Part shown: piece after piece, positions 50,861 to 60,216 of the stretch
Layout of the letters: each line of letters starts with the position of its first letter
How positions within the stretch are numbered: the first letter of the stretch is position 1
From: JAZDFC01 sp043808235
GTDB lineage: Bacteria > Bacteroidota > Ignavibacteria > Ignavibacteriales > Melioribacteraceae
Direction of reading: 5' to 3'
DNA length: 64,000 bases
Assembly (NCBI GenBank): GCA_043808235.1
Contig: JAZDFC010000037.1
Span: 13,734-77,733, forward strand
Translations under genes and position numbers: made by a program
The notes under the pieces: model-generated
What the model was told of the DNA's origin: nothing
Database searches by the model: none
The model's input: only the letters and a program-made list of their open reading frames with translations

Positions 50861-51578
50861 ATCGAATATAAACTTGCTGATTAGAAAAACAATATTCCCA
50901 ATTTGTCTTGTAATTGCAATCTTGTTTACTGGTTGCACTGCTGAGAACAATGAATGCGAGTTGCCATATGATGAAATTATTTTATCCACATATAATGTAA
51001 ATATACTACACTCTTTTACACAAAAAGAATTTATTGAAGAATTAAAAAATTATACACCTCCATACGAAACAATTAAGTATGATTATTATTTTTTATATAC
51101 TCCACAAACAATTTTAGATGTAAATAAAGAAGGCAAGATACACTATTTTCAACATCGGATTAAAGATAGTCTAAAGTATGGATACTATGAATCTGCCCTT
51201 AAAACAAGCACAATAAAATATTTCAATAAGTTGTTGCACAATATTAATCCAGGTGCAATAGATTCAATATATAATATTTACAAAAACAAACCTGGATGTG
51301 AATATGATGTTCCTTTTAATTTTACTCGATTCTATCTTTCTTTGAGAAAGGGAAATAATTTAGTTTTTGCACACATCTATTCTCTTGATGAAACACCACC
51401 GGAATTAAAAAGAATAGTTGAATATTTACAGTATTTGTCAAAACAAATAGATTTCGAGCCTTCTTCTGATAGCACAGCGATTGTAAAAACAAGTAGGAAT
51501 ATTTTCAATTCTGAGTTGAGAATTGATTCAATAAATTATGTTCATAGAAAACACATAAAATTTTCAGAACCTAAATAA
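50850..51578 (+). CDS. Hypothetical lipoprotein
   Basis: A 242-residue predicted lipoprotein (hydrophobic stretch FPICLVIAILFTGC, lipobox Cys near residue 29). The remainder is AT-rich in coding and full of Lys, Asn, Ile and Tyr, with several aromatic residues (YDYYFLYTP). No family is recognised. It starts (TTG) within the last codons of hemH and has visibly lower GC content than its neighbours, suggesting recent acquisition or relaxed selection. Could also start a few codons later. Confidence 0.5.
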   Translation: MTLKSNINLLIRKTIFPICLVIAILFTGCTAENNECELPYDEIILSTYNVNILHSFTQKEFIEELKNYTPPYETIKYDYYFLYTPQTILDVNKEGKIHYFQHRIKDSLKYGYYESALKTSTIKYFNKLLHNINPGAIDSIYNIYKNKPGCEYDVPFNFTRFYLSLRKGNNLVFAHIYSLDETPPELKRIVEYLQYLSKQIDFEPSSDSTAIVKTSRNIFNSELRIDSINYVHRKHIKFSEPK

Positions 51579-51619
51579 AATATTACCGTTATTTTCTTTT
51601 AACTTTCCATGGGGGAAAA

Positions 51620-53719
51620 ATGAAACACTTTTTACTGTTGGTCTTAATTACACTAATTTCTTTATCAACAAATCGTGCACAGGAGAAGGTTGTGGATAAT
51701 CCTTTCTTCAAGGAATGGAAAACTCCGTTCAAAACAATTCCGTTCAACGATATCAAGCCGGAACATTATCTGCCGGCTTACGAGGAAGGCATTAAGCAGC
51801 AGAATGCTGAAATCAAAGCTATCGTTGATAATTCTGAAAAGCCTACTTTTAAAAACACAATCGAGGCTTTGGAGAAAAGCGGTCAATTACTTACTACCGT
51901 CAAAAAAGTTTTCAACCAGATGAATGCCGTAAACACAAACGATGAGATTCAAAAGATAGCTGAAAAAACGACAGCGCTTGCATCGAAGCAAACAGACGAC
52001 ATTTTTCTAAACGATAAATTATTCGAGCGCATCAAATCTGTTTACAACGAAAAAGACAAGTTAAATCTAACCGCCGAACAGCAAAGGCTTCTAAATTTTT
52101 ATTACCTCGATTTTGTAAGAGGCGGAGCTAACCTTAACGAGAAAGATAAAACAGAATTACGAAGAATCAACTCCGAACTTGCACAGCTTGTTCTTAAATT
52201 CGGCGACAATGTTCGGTTTGAAAATAATAAATTCGAGTTAGTTGTTGACAAAAAAGAAGATCTCGCCGGACTGCCCGATGCATCAATTCAAGCGGCGGCT
52301 GACAAAGCGAAAGCAAAGGGTTTAACCGGCAAATGGATTTTTACAATTGACAAACCAACGCTTATTCCTTTTCTCCAGTATTCCGCGAACCGCGGGCTTA
52401 GAGAAAAAATGTACAAAGCCTACATGAATCGCGGCAACAACAACGATGAATTTGATAACAAAGAAATTTTCTCGAAGATTATTTCTTTGCGGGTACAAAA
52501 AGCAAATCTATTGGGATACAAGACCTATGCAGATTTCGTACTCGAAAAAAAGATGGCAAAAACTGCCGATGCGGTTTATAATTTTCTGAATGACATTTGG
52601 AAACCTACACTTGAAAAATCGAAATCCGAAGTTGCGGATATGCAGAAGATTATTGATAAAGAAAACGGCAATTTTAAATTAGCTCCGTGGGATTGGTGGT
52701 ACTACGCTGAGAAAGTTAAAAAAGAAAAGTACGACCTTGACGAAGAAATGATTCGTCCCTATTTTAAATTGGAAAATGTTCTTCAAGGAGCTTTTGATGT
52801 TGCGGGCAAATTATTTGGAATAAAATTCGTAGAACGTAATGACATTCAAATTTATAATACGAATGTAAAAGTATTCGAAGTATTCGAATCGGATGGCAAA
52901 CATGTTGGAATTCTTTACACCGATTATTTCCCGCGCTCCAATAAAACTAACGGCGCGTGGTGCGGCGGATTCCGGGACCAGTCAAATGTTGATGGAAACT
53001 TCATCACGCCATTAATTTATAACTGCGGCAATTTTACAATGCCGACCGCTGATAAACCTGCTCTGATTAGCCTTGACGAAGTACTAACATTATTCCATGA
53101 GTTTGGACATGGATTACATGCATTATTCCAGAATGTAAATTATCCGGGTTCGGGAAATGTTTTTAGCGACTTTGTGGAACTGCCCTCCCAAATAATGGAA
53201 AATTGGGCAACACAGCCTGAAGTATTGAAGATGTATGCGAAGCATTATAAAACAGACGAGCCTATCCCGCAGGAATTGATTGATAAAATCAGCAAGTCAT
53301 CCAAATTCAATCAAGGATTTGAAACGCTGGAATACATTGCAGCCTCGCTACTTGATATGGATTGGCATACCGTTAATCAAACGACTCCAATTGATGTTCC
53401 TACTTTCGAAAAAGAATCAATTAAGAAGATGGGAATAATCCCGGAGATTTTACCGAGATATTTGACAACAAATTTTATACACATTGCAACATGGGAATAC
53501 GAAGCGGCATATTACAGCTATCTTTGGTCGGCTGTACTTGATTCCGACGCTTTCGAATTTTTTATGGAGAAAGGTTTGTTCAACAAAGGGCTTGCCGATT
53601 CCTATAGAAAAAATATTTTAGAAAAAGCCGGGAGCGAAGACCCGATGGAATTATATAAACGGTTCAGAGGAAGAGAACCGAAAGTTGATGCGCTGTTAGA
53701 GAAACGCGGATTAAAATAA
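51620..53719 (+). CDS. Secreted M3-family oligopeptidase, copy 1 (divergent substrate loop)
   Basis: A 699-residue zinc peptidase of the Dcp/thimet-oligopeptidase (M3) family with a signal peptide (HFLLLVLITLISLSTNRAQ). The zinc motif HEFGH is at 493-497, and the glutamate helix ELPSQIMENWA follows. The C-terminal His/Tyr loop, normally FxHxFxGGYxxGYYSY, reads FIHIATWEYEAAYYSY: the Gly-Gly and the later Gly are lost, so substrate access or catalysis is probably altered. A GGGGG stretch precedes ATG 51620. First of three tandem paralogues. Confidence 0.9.
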   Translation: MKHFLLLVLITLISLSTNRAQEKVVDNPFFKEWKTPFKTIPFNDIKPEHYLPAYEEGIKQQNAEIKAIVDNSEKPTFKNTIEALEKSGQLLTTVKKVFNQMNAVNTNDEIQKIAEKTTALASKQTDDIFLNDKLFERIKSVYNEKDKLNLTAEQQRLLNFYYLDFVRGGANLNEKDKTELRRINSELAQLVLKFGDNVRFENNKFELVVDKKEDLAGLPDASIQAAADKAKAKGLTGKWIFTIDKPTLIPFLQYSANRGLREKMYKAYMNRGNNNDEFDNKEIFSKIISLRVQKANLLGYKTYADFVLEKKMAKTADAVYNFLNDIWKPTLEKSKSEVADMQKIIDKENGNFKLAPWDWWYYAEKVKKEKYDLDEEMIRPYFKLENVLQGAFDVAGKLFGIKFVERNDIQIYNTNVKVFEVFESDGKHVGILYTDYFPRSNKTNGAWCGGFRDQSNVDGNFITPLIYNCGNFTMPTADKPALISLDEVLTLFHEFGHGLHALFQNVNYPGSGNVFSDFVELPSQIMENWATQPEVLKMYAKHYKTDEPIPQELIDKISKSSKFNQGFETLEYIAASLLDMDWHTVNQTTPIDVPTFEKESIKKMGIIPEILPRYLTTNFIHIATWEYEAAYYSYLWSAVLDSDAFEFFMEKGLFNKGLADSYRKNILEKAGSEDPMELYKRFRGREPKVDALLEKRGLK

Positions 53720-53777
53720 GATGTATTCAAAAACAAATTCTTAATTGAACTTATTAACAATAATTTTGAGATATAAC

Positions 53778-55889
53778 ATGAAATCGAAAATTTTATTTAT
53801 CGTATTAGCAGTAATTTCTATTTCCTTCAGCTATCAAGCGCAGGAAAACAAATCCGATAATCCGTTTTTCAAAGAGTGGAAGACACCTTTCCAGACTGCG
53901 CCATTCAATGAAATAAAAGAAGAACATTACATGCCCGCTTTCGAAGAGGGAATGAAAATTCAGAAACAAGAAGTGGATGTAATTATCAACAATCCTGAAG
54001 CGCCAACATTCGAAAACACAATCACTGCATTTGAAAAGAGCGGTGAACTTCTTAATAAAGTAAGCAATATTTTCTATGGATTGCTTGGCGTGGCAACTAC
54101 TGAAGGCATTCAAAAAATAGCCGAAGAAATTGCCCCGGTTTTTGCCAAACACTCCGACGATATTAATTTGAATGAGAAATTATTTGCAAGAGTGAAAGCG
54201 CTTTATGATAAAAAGGAATCACTCAACCTCAACCAGGAGCAGAAATATCTTCTCGAAAAATATTATAAAGATTTTGTAAAAAGCGGCGCTAATTTAAGTG
54301 AGGCCGATAAAGAAAAATTCCGCAAAATTAACGAAGAACTTTCAACACTCTCACTGCAGTTCGGACAAAATGTATTGAAAGAAACTAACGCATTCGAACT
54401 TGTAATAGATAATGAGAAAGATTTGTCAGGATTACCCGAAAGCGCTGTGGCGGCGGCTAAAGAAACTGCAACAAAAAAGGGGTACGAAAACAAATGGGTG
54501 TTTACGCTTCATGCTCCAAGTCGGGCGCCATTTATGACTTATTGCGACAATCGAGCCTTGCGAGAAAAATTGTCGAAGGCATCACTTAACAGAGCAAATC
54601 ACGACAACGAGAATGATAATAAAAATGTTATTCAGAAGATTGTTTCGCTTCGTATTCAAAGGGCGAATTTGCTTGGTTATAAGAGTCATGCTGATTTTAC
54701 TTTGGATGAATATATGGCTCAAAATCCGCAAAGAGTTTTTGATTTCTTGTTAAATTTATGGAAACCTGCGCTTGAAAAGACAAAGTCTGAAATAGCGGAA
54801 CTTCAACAGTTATCGGACAGTGAAGGAAATAATTTCAAGTTAGAGCAATGGGACATCTCTTATTACTCCGAAAAACTGAAAATGGCCAAGTACAGTTTTG
54901 ACGATGAAACTCTCAGACCATATTTTCAATTTGATACTGTACTTAAGGGATTGCTAAATGTGATTAATAATCTGTTTGGATTGCAGCTTGTTGAGAGAAC
55001 TGACATCCCGGTTTATGAAAAAGACGTAAAAGCATTTGAAGTGACTGAAGCCGATGGGAAGCATCTCGGAGTAATTTATATGGATTATTTCCCGCGCGAT
55101 AACAAACGTGCAGGTGCATGGTGCGGCGCATTCAGAGAGCAAAGCAACATGGATGGGAAATTTATTACTCCTATAATTCTAAATGCCGGCAACATGACAA
55201 AACCGACAGCTGATAAACCTGCATTGCTTACACTCGACGAAGTCAAAACTCTATTCCATGAGTTCGGGCATGCGCTCCATAATATACTTTCAAATATTAC
55301 TTATCCAAGTTTCGCCGGCACAAATGTCGCATGGGATTTTGTTGAACTGCCTTCGCAGTTATTGGAAAACTGGGTAACTCAACCGGAAGTTTTAAAAACA
55401 TTTGCCATACATTACCAAACCGGCGAAGTAATCCCGGAAGAATTAGTTGAGAAATTAAATAGAGCCGAACTTTTTGGTAAAGGACGCGAAACCGTTGTTA
55501 CATATATTTACCCATCGCTGCTGGATATGGAACTCCATACTTTATCGCAGGATGTTACAATCGATGTACCGGCATTCGAGAAAAACATAAAAAATAAATA
55601 CGGATTACTGCCCGAACTTGGATGTCCCTATCCCACGACAATTAACAGTCATTGTTTTAACGGCGGATATTCTTCCGGATATTACAGCTACATCTGGGCT
55701 GAAGTTCTCGATGCCGATGCTTTCGAAGCATTCAAGGAAAATGGAATTTTCGATAAAGAAACTGCAGCATCGTTCAGAAAGAATGTTTTAGAGAAAGGCG
55801 GCAGTGATGTTCCGTTGGAACTTTATAAAAAATTCAGAGGCAGAGAGCCAAAAGTTGATGCACTGCTTCTGCGCCGTGGATTAAAATAA
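53778..55889 (+). CDS. Secreted M3-family oligopeptidase, copy 2
   Basis: 703 residues from ATG 53778, which provides the signal peptide KILFIVLAVISISFSYQAQ; the frame extends to 53745 without one. The zinc motif HEFGH is at 494-498, and the glutamate helix ELPSQLLENWVTQ follows, with the glycine-rich loop CFNGGYSSGYYSY intact. Shares the whole N-terminal pattern (DNPFFKEWKTPFQTAPFNEI) and the C-terminus (KFRGREPKVDALLLRRGLK) with its neighbours. It probably degrades short peptides in the periplasm. Confidence 0.92.
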   Translation: MKSKILFIVLAVISISFSYQAQENKSDNPFFKEWKTPFQTAPFNEIKEEHYMPAFEEGMKIQKQEVDVIINNPEAPTFENTITAFEKSGELLNKVSNIFYGLLGVATTEGIQKIAEEIAPVFAKHSDDINLNEKLFARVKALYDKKESLNLNQEQKYLLEKYYKDFVKSGANLSEADKEKFRKINEELSTLSLQFGQNVLKETNAFELVIDNEKDLSGLPESAVAAAKETATKKGYENKWVFTLHAPSRAPFMTYCDNRALREKLSKASLNRANHDNENDNKNVIQKIVSLRIQRANLLGYKSHADFTLDEYMAQNPQRVFDFLLNLWKPALEKTKSEIAELQQLSDSEGNNFKLEQWDISYYSEKLKMAKYSFDDETLRPYFQFDTVLKGLLNVINNLFGLQLVERTDIPVYEKDVKAFEVTEADGKHLGVIYMDYFPRDNKRAGAWCGAFREQSNMDGKFITPIILNAGNMTKPTADKPALLTLDEVKTLFHEFGHALHNILSNITYPSFAGTNVAWDFVELPSQLLENWVTQPEVLKTFAIHYQTGEVIPEELVEKLNRAELFGKGRETVVTYIYPSLLDMELHTLSQDVTIDVPAFEKNIKNKYGLLPELGCPYPTTINSHCFNGGYSSGYYSYIWAEVLDADAFEAFKENGIFDKETAASFRKNVLEKGGSDVPLELYKKFRGREPKVDALLLRRGLK

Positions 55890-55973
55890 TGCAAAGATGA
55901 GGAAACTTTTAATTAGATTTTCATTGCATGATTTAGTCGAATAATAATGATAACAAAATTATGGGATTACATA

Positions 55974-58082
55974 ATGAAAATAAAAATTCTGTTTACAATA
56001 TTATTAGCGCTGGTACTTGCCAGCGCTAACAATGCTCAGGAGAAAGACATGAACAATCCTTTCTTTAAAGAATGGACGACACCATTCCAAACTCCTCCTT
56101 TCGGTGAAATTAAAAACGAACATTTCGTTCCTGCTTTCGAAGAAGGAATGAAGCAGCAGAAAACCGAAGTTGATGCGATAATCAACAATAGTGAAAAACC
56201 GACTTTTAAAAACACTATCGAGGAAATGGAAAAAAGCGGTAAGCTTTTAAGTAAGGTGAGCGGTGTATTTTATAATCTGAATTCTTCCAACACAAATGAC
56301 GAGATGCAGGAAATCGCCCGAACAATTGCACCGGCATTGTCTAAGCATGGCGACGACATCAGTTTGAATGAAAAACTATTCGAAAGAATAAAAATTATCT
56401 TTGCTGAAAAAGACAAATCGGGGTTGACTGCTGAACAAAGCAAAGTGCTTGAAAATTATTATTTGGGATTTATCCGCAGCGGCGCTAATTTGAACGAGAC
56501 GGACAAAGATAAACTCAGAAAAATAAATGAGGAACTTTCACTTTCATCTCTCAAGTTCGGCGAGAACCTTCTAAAAGAAACCAACGCAATCGCACTCATA
56601 ATCGAAAACAAAGAAGACTTAGCAGGGTTATCGGAGGATGCAATCCAACAAGCAGCCGAAACCGGAAAAGTCAAAGGTTTTGATGGCAAGTGGGTATTCA
56701 CACTTCAAAAACCGAGCTTCATTCCGTTCCTTCAATTTTCGCAAAAGAGAGAGTTGAGAGAAAAGGTTTTCAAATCATACATCGTTCGCGGCAATAATAA
56801 CAACGAGTATGATACAAAAAATATTCTTTCGCATATCGCATCTTTAAGAGTTCAACGTGCAAATTTACTTGGTTATAAAACTCACGCCGATTTTGTGCTT
56901 GAGAAAAACATGGCAAAGAATCCCGAAACTGTTTATAAGTTTTTGAATGACTTATGGACGCCTGCTTTGAAGCGCGCTCAATCCGAATTAGATGAAATGC
57001 AAAAGATTATTGATAGAGAAGGTGGAAATTTCAAACTTGCAGCATGGGACTGGTGGTACTATGCCGAGAAATTGAAGAAAGAAAAATACGATCTTGACGA
57101 AGAAATGCTTCGTCCGTATTTCAAATTAGAAAATGTTATTAAAGGTGTGTTTGATGTCGCTACCAATCTTTGGGGAGTTCAATTTGTTGAAGGAACCGAT
57201 GTCCCTGTTTATCATCCCGATGTAAGAGCATTCGAAGTAACGGAAGCTAACGGAAAACATATCGGTATATTATATACTGATTACTTCCCGCGCGACAGTA
57301 AACGAAGCGGCGCATGGATGAACAATTATCGCGAACAGTCGAATATCGACGGAAATTTTATAAGTCCGATTATTTCTAACAATGGAAATTTCTCGAAACC
57401 TACCGGCGATAAACCGTCGCTGTTAAGTTTGGAAGAAGTTAGCACGTTATTTCATGAATTCGGGCATGCACTGCATGGATTGTTTGCAAACTCTACTTAC
57501 CCGAGTGTTTCGGGTACAAACGTTTCCCGTGATTTCGTTGAACTGCCATCGCAAATTATGGAGAATTGGGCGACATGCCCGCAGGTGTTGAAAATGTATG
57601 CTAAACATTATCAAACCGGCGAGCCAATGCCCGATGAATTAATTAAGAAAATCGAGAACGCATCTTTGTTCAATCAAGGATTTGAAACTGTTGAATATCT
57701 TGCCGCTTCATTCCTTGATATGAATTGGCACTCTCTCACCGATGCATCGGAAAAAGATGTGCTTGAATTTGAGAAAGCATCTTTGTCAAAAATCGGTTTG
57801 ATCCCGGAAATTGAATCACGTTACCAGAGCACCAATTTCAATCATATTTTTTCCGGCGGATATTCTTCGGGATATTACAGTTACATTTGGGCTGCCGTTC
57901 TTGATTCGGATGCATTTGAAGCATTCAAAGAAAACGGATTGTTCGATCAGGGAACTGCAAATTCATTCAGAAAAAATATTTTGGAAAAAGGCGACAGTGA
58001 AGAACCGATGGAACTGTATAAAAAATTCCGTGGCAGAGAACCAAAAGTTGATGCTCTGTTAGCAAAACGCGGATTGAATTAA
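55974..58082 (+). CDS. Secreted M3-family oligopeptidase, copy 3
   Basis: 702 residues from ATG 55974, with signal peptide KILFTILLALVLASANNAQ. The zinc motif HEFGH is at 494-498; the canonical TYPSVSGTNVSRDFVELPS segment and glutamate helix follow, and the loop HIFSGGYSSGYYSY is intact, so this is the most family-like copy. Tandem arrangement with two paralogues (gaps of about 60 and 85 nt) points to repeated duplication. A terminator follows at 58120-58152. Confidence 0.93.
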   Translation: MKIKILFTILLALVLASANNAQEKDMNNPFFKEWTTPFQTPPFGEIKNEHFVPAFEEGMKQQKTEVDAIINNSEKPTFKNTIEEMEKSGKLLSKVSGVFYNLNSSNTNDEMQEIARTIAPALSKHGDDISLNEKLFERIKIIFAEKDKSGLTAEQSKVLENYYLGFIRSGANLNETDKDKLRKINEELSLSSLKFGENLLKETNAIALIIENKEDLAGLSEDAIQQAAETGKVKGFDGKWVFTLQKPSFIPFLQFSQKRELREKVFKSYIVRGNNNNEYDTKNILSHIASLRVQRANLLGYKTHADFVLEKNMAKNPETVYKFLNDLWTPALKRAQSELDEMQKIIDREGGNFKLAAWDWWYYAEKLKKEKYDLDEEMLRPYFKLENVIKGVFDVATNLWGVQFVEGTDVPVYHPDVRAFEVTEANGKHIGILYTDYFPRDSKRSGAWMNNYREQSNIDGNFISPIISNNGNFSKPTGDKPSLLSLEEVSTLFHEFGHALHGLFANSTYPSVSGTNVSRDFVELPSQIMENWATCPQVLKMYAKHYQTGEPMPDELIKKIENASLFNQGFETVEYLAASFLDMNWHSLTDASEKDVLEFEKASLSKIGLIPEIESRYQSTNFNHIFSGGYSSGYYSYIWAAVLDSDAFEAFKENGLFDQGTANSFRKNILEKGDSEEPMELYKKFRGREPKVDALLAKRGLN

Positions 58083-58119
58083 CTTCTTAATTTTATTGTT
58101 TTGAATTTGGATACATAAT

Positions 58120-58152
58120 AACCAAGGATAGTTTTATCCTTGGTTTATTTTT
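58120..58152 (+). terminator. Intrinsic terminator after the M3 peptidase genes
   Basis: AACCAAGGATA (58120-58130) and TATCCTTGGTT (58135-58145), a perfect 11-bp stem with a GTTT loop, followed by TATTTTTAG. Confidence 0.92.
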
Positions 58153-58203
58153 AGTCTTTTTTTGCTTAGATTTTATATAGTTACCAATTAGGAGACTAAT
58201 ATT

Positions 58204-58425
58204 ATGCAAAGTGAACTAACGATTGATAATATGCTCAAACTGATATCCGCATTTCCGTTGGATGACCAGCTTATGATTTCGGAAATAATACAAAAGAGAG
58301 CTACCGAACAACAACGAAATATTTTAGCTGAAAATATTAAGTTAAGCCGTTCGGAATACGAGAAAGGATTAACCGGCAGCGGTTCGATTAATGATTTCTT
58401 GAAGGATATCGAAGCTGAAAGATGA
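58204..58425 (+). CDS. Putative antitoxin (type II)
   Basis: A 73-residue protein with no named domain recognised. The N-terminal half is helical (MLKLISAFPLDDQLMISEII), and the C-terminal half is short, acidic and charged (SRSEYEKG, FLKDIEAER), as in RelB/DUF-type antitoxins. It precedes and overlaps (4 bases) a RelE/YafQ-like toxin gene, which is the main support. AGGAG Shine-Dalgarno. Confidence 0.6.
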   Translation: MQSELTIDNMLKLISAFPLDDQLMISEIIQKRATEQQRNILAENIKLSRSEYEKGLTGSGSINDFLKDIEAER

Positions 58426-58703
58426 AACTCAATTGGTCCACCAGTTATAAAAGGTCCTATATAAAAATCATCATTAAAAATCCTGCTTTAGGATCAAAAA
58501 TAATTTCGACTATGAGTAAGATTGAAATCGACCCATTAATGCCTGAGCTGAAGACTCACAAACTAAAGGGAGTTTTGGATGGTTCATGGGCTTGCGCTGT
58601 TGACTATGATATACGAATCATCTTTGATTTTGTAAGAAATAAAACTTCCGGTGAGTCTGAGATATTATTGCTTGACATTGGTACGCACGAACAAGTTTAT
58701 TAG
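58422..58703 (+). CDS. RelE/YafQ-like toxin
   Basis: A 93-residue protein of the RelE/ParE superfamily: an N-terminal helix pair with basic residues (SYKRSYIKIIIKNPALG), then the beta-sheet DGSWACAVDYDIRIIFDFV, LLLDIGTHEQVY, which matches YafQ-type mRNA interferases including the terminal His/Glu/Tyr pattern (GTHEQVY). Overlaps the upstream antitoxin by 4 bases. It lies between the peptidases and the protoporphyrinogen oxidase gene. Confidence 0.8.
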   Translation: MKLNWSTSYKRSYIKIIIKNPALGSKIISTMSKIEIDPLMPELKTHKLKGVLDGSWACAVDYDIRIIFDFVRNKTSGESEILLLDIGTHEQVY

Positions 58704-58750
58704 TCAACTAACTAATATTTTACTCCATTACTTTTTCGAAAATGTGAATT

Positions 58751-60130
58751 ATGTCTAAAAAGATTACAATACTTGGCACCGGTATTTCGGGATTAGCAAC
58801 TGCGTATTGGTTGTTCAAAGATGGATACGACGTTGAAATCCTCGAACAAAAATCAGTCCCCGGCGGTTCGATGGAAACTTTTTCCGAAGAAGGTTTTTTA
58901 CTTGACCTCGGACCGAACAGCGGATTGGAAACCACTCCGCTAATAAGTAAACTTGCCGGGGAAGTCGGTATCAGATATCAAATGTTATATGCCAGCGATG
59001 TTTCGAATAAAAGATATATTTTAAGAAACGGAACACTCCACGCACTTCCAACTACTCCACTAGCATTTTTTATAACGAAGCTTTTCTCCGCATCCGCGAA
59101 ATTCAGATTGATGAAAGAACCTTTCATCGGGAAATCCGAGGATGGATACTATCAAAGCATTGCCGATTTTGTACGACGCCGACTTGGCAATGAATTTTAC
59201 GATTACGCAATCGATCCTTTTGTATCCGGTGTGTTTGCCGGCGACCCGGAAAAATTAAGTGTGAAATCTGCATTCCCCAAATTATACCGACTGGAAGAAA
59301 TATACGGCGGATTGATAAAAGGGATGATAAAAGGTGCAAGGGAAAGAAAGAAAAGAGCCGAACAGTCAAAGCAGTCGGCAAAGATGTTTTCATTCATTGG
59401 AGGTATGCAGTCATTTCCGCAGGCAATTGCGAATAAACTTTCGGGTAAAATTATTTATAATGCATCCGTCGAAAATGTTTTAAAGAAGCCTAATGGTTAT
59501 CACGTGTTTTATAAAAAAAACGGAGAGTTAAAAGTAACGATAACCGATGCGGTTCTCTCCACGTTACCCGCATACACAACGGCAAAAATACTCTCCGCAT
59601 TCGGGAACGAATTACCCGTTCATCTTAATTCGATTTATTATCCGCCGGTAAAAGTACTATATCTTGGATACGAGAAAAGCAAAATCGGCAGACCTCTTGA
59701 CGGATTCGGATTTCTGATTCCTTCGAAGGAAAGGAAAAAATTTCTGGGCGCTATCTGGAGCTCAACAATCTTCCCTCGCAGAGCACCTAATCATTTTGCC
59801 GCGTTTACATTATTTATTGGCGGCGCCCGTTCACCGCAGATATTTGAAGGCGACCAAAAGATTTTAATAAGAGAAGTGCTTTCGGAATTCGCCGGGATAA
59901 TGAGAATCACTGCAAATCCAATTTTCATGAAAGAGAGGATGTGGGAGAATGCAATTCCGCAGTACAATCTTGGTTACATCGAGCATGAAAATTATTTTGA
60001 TAAATTCGAACAAGAAAATCCCGGAATATTTTTAAGCGGCAATTACCGCGGCGGTATATCCGTGGGAGATTGTGTTAAAAATTCCGAATTGGTTTTCAAT
60101 AAAATTAAAACAGCTATAGAACACAGATGA
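58751..60130 (+). CDS. hemG: Protoporphyrinogen oxidase (HemY-type, FAD)
   Basis: FAD enzyme that oxidises protoporphyrinogen IX (or coproporphyrinogen). The protein is 459 residues. The dinucleotide-binding N-terminus KITILGTGISGLATAYWL with LEQKSVPGGSMET and the C-terminal GNYRGGISVGDC are as in HemY/PPOX flavoproteins. It is usually O2-dependent, whereas HemN in the same cluster is O2-independent. The symbol is ambiguous: hemG and hemY are both used for this type. Confidence 0.93.
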   Translation: MSKKITILGTGISGLATAYWLFKDGYDVEILEQKSVPGGSMETFSEEGFLLDLGPNSGLETTPLISKLAGEVGIRYQMLYASDVSNKRYILRNGTLHALPTTPLAFFITKLFSASAKFRLMKEPFIGKSEDGYYQSIADFVRRRLGNEFYDYAIDPFVSGVFAGDPEKLSVKSAFPKLYRLEEIYGGLIKGMIKGARERKKRAEQSKQSAKMFSFIGGMQSFPQAIANKLSGKIIYNASVENVLKKPNGYHVFYKKNGELKVTITDAVLSTLPAYTTAKILSAFGNELPVHLNSIYYPPVKVLYLGYEKSKIGRPLDGFGFLIPSKERKKFLGAIWSSTIFPRRAPNHFAAFTLFIGGARSPQIFEGDQKILIREVLSEFAGIMRITANPIFMKERMWENAIPQYNLGYIEHENYFDKFEQENPGIFLSGNYRGGISVGDCVKNSELVFNKIKTAIEHR

Positions 60131-60205
60131 CGCAGATGCGACAGATTTTCACAGATTATCTGTGGTAATCATAAGAATCCGTGCCATCCGCGTTCCATTT
60201 AAAAA
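60118..60205. repeat. Intergenic repeat before hemB
   Basis: Related units ACACAGATGACGCAGATG, ACAGATTTTCACAGATTATC and a complementary AATCCGTGCCATCCGCGTTCC. The core CACAGATTATCTGTG is palindromic. It overlaps the protoporphyrinogen oxidase stop codon and resembles the repeat after thrC (14758-14801) in inverse sense. Confidence 0.65.
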
Positions 60206-60216
60206 GGAGAAATAAA

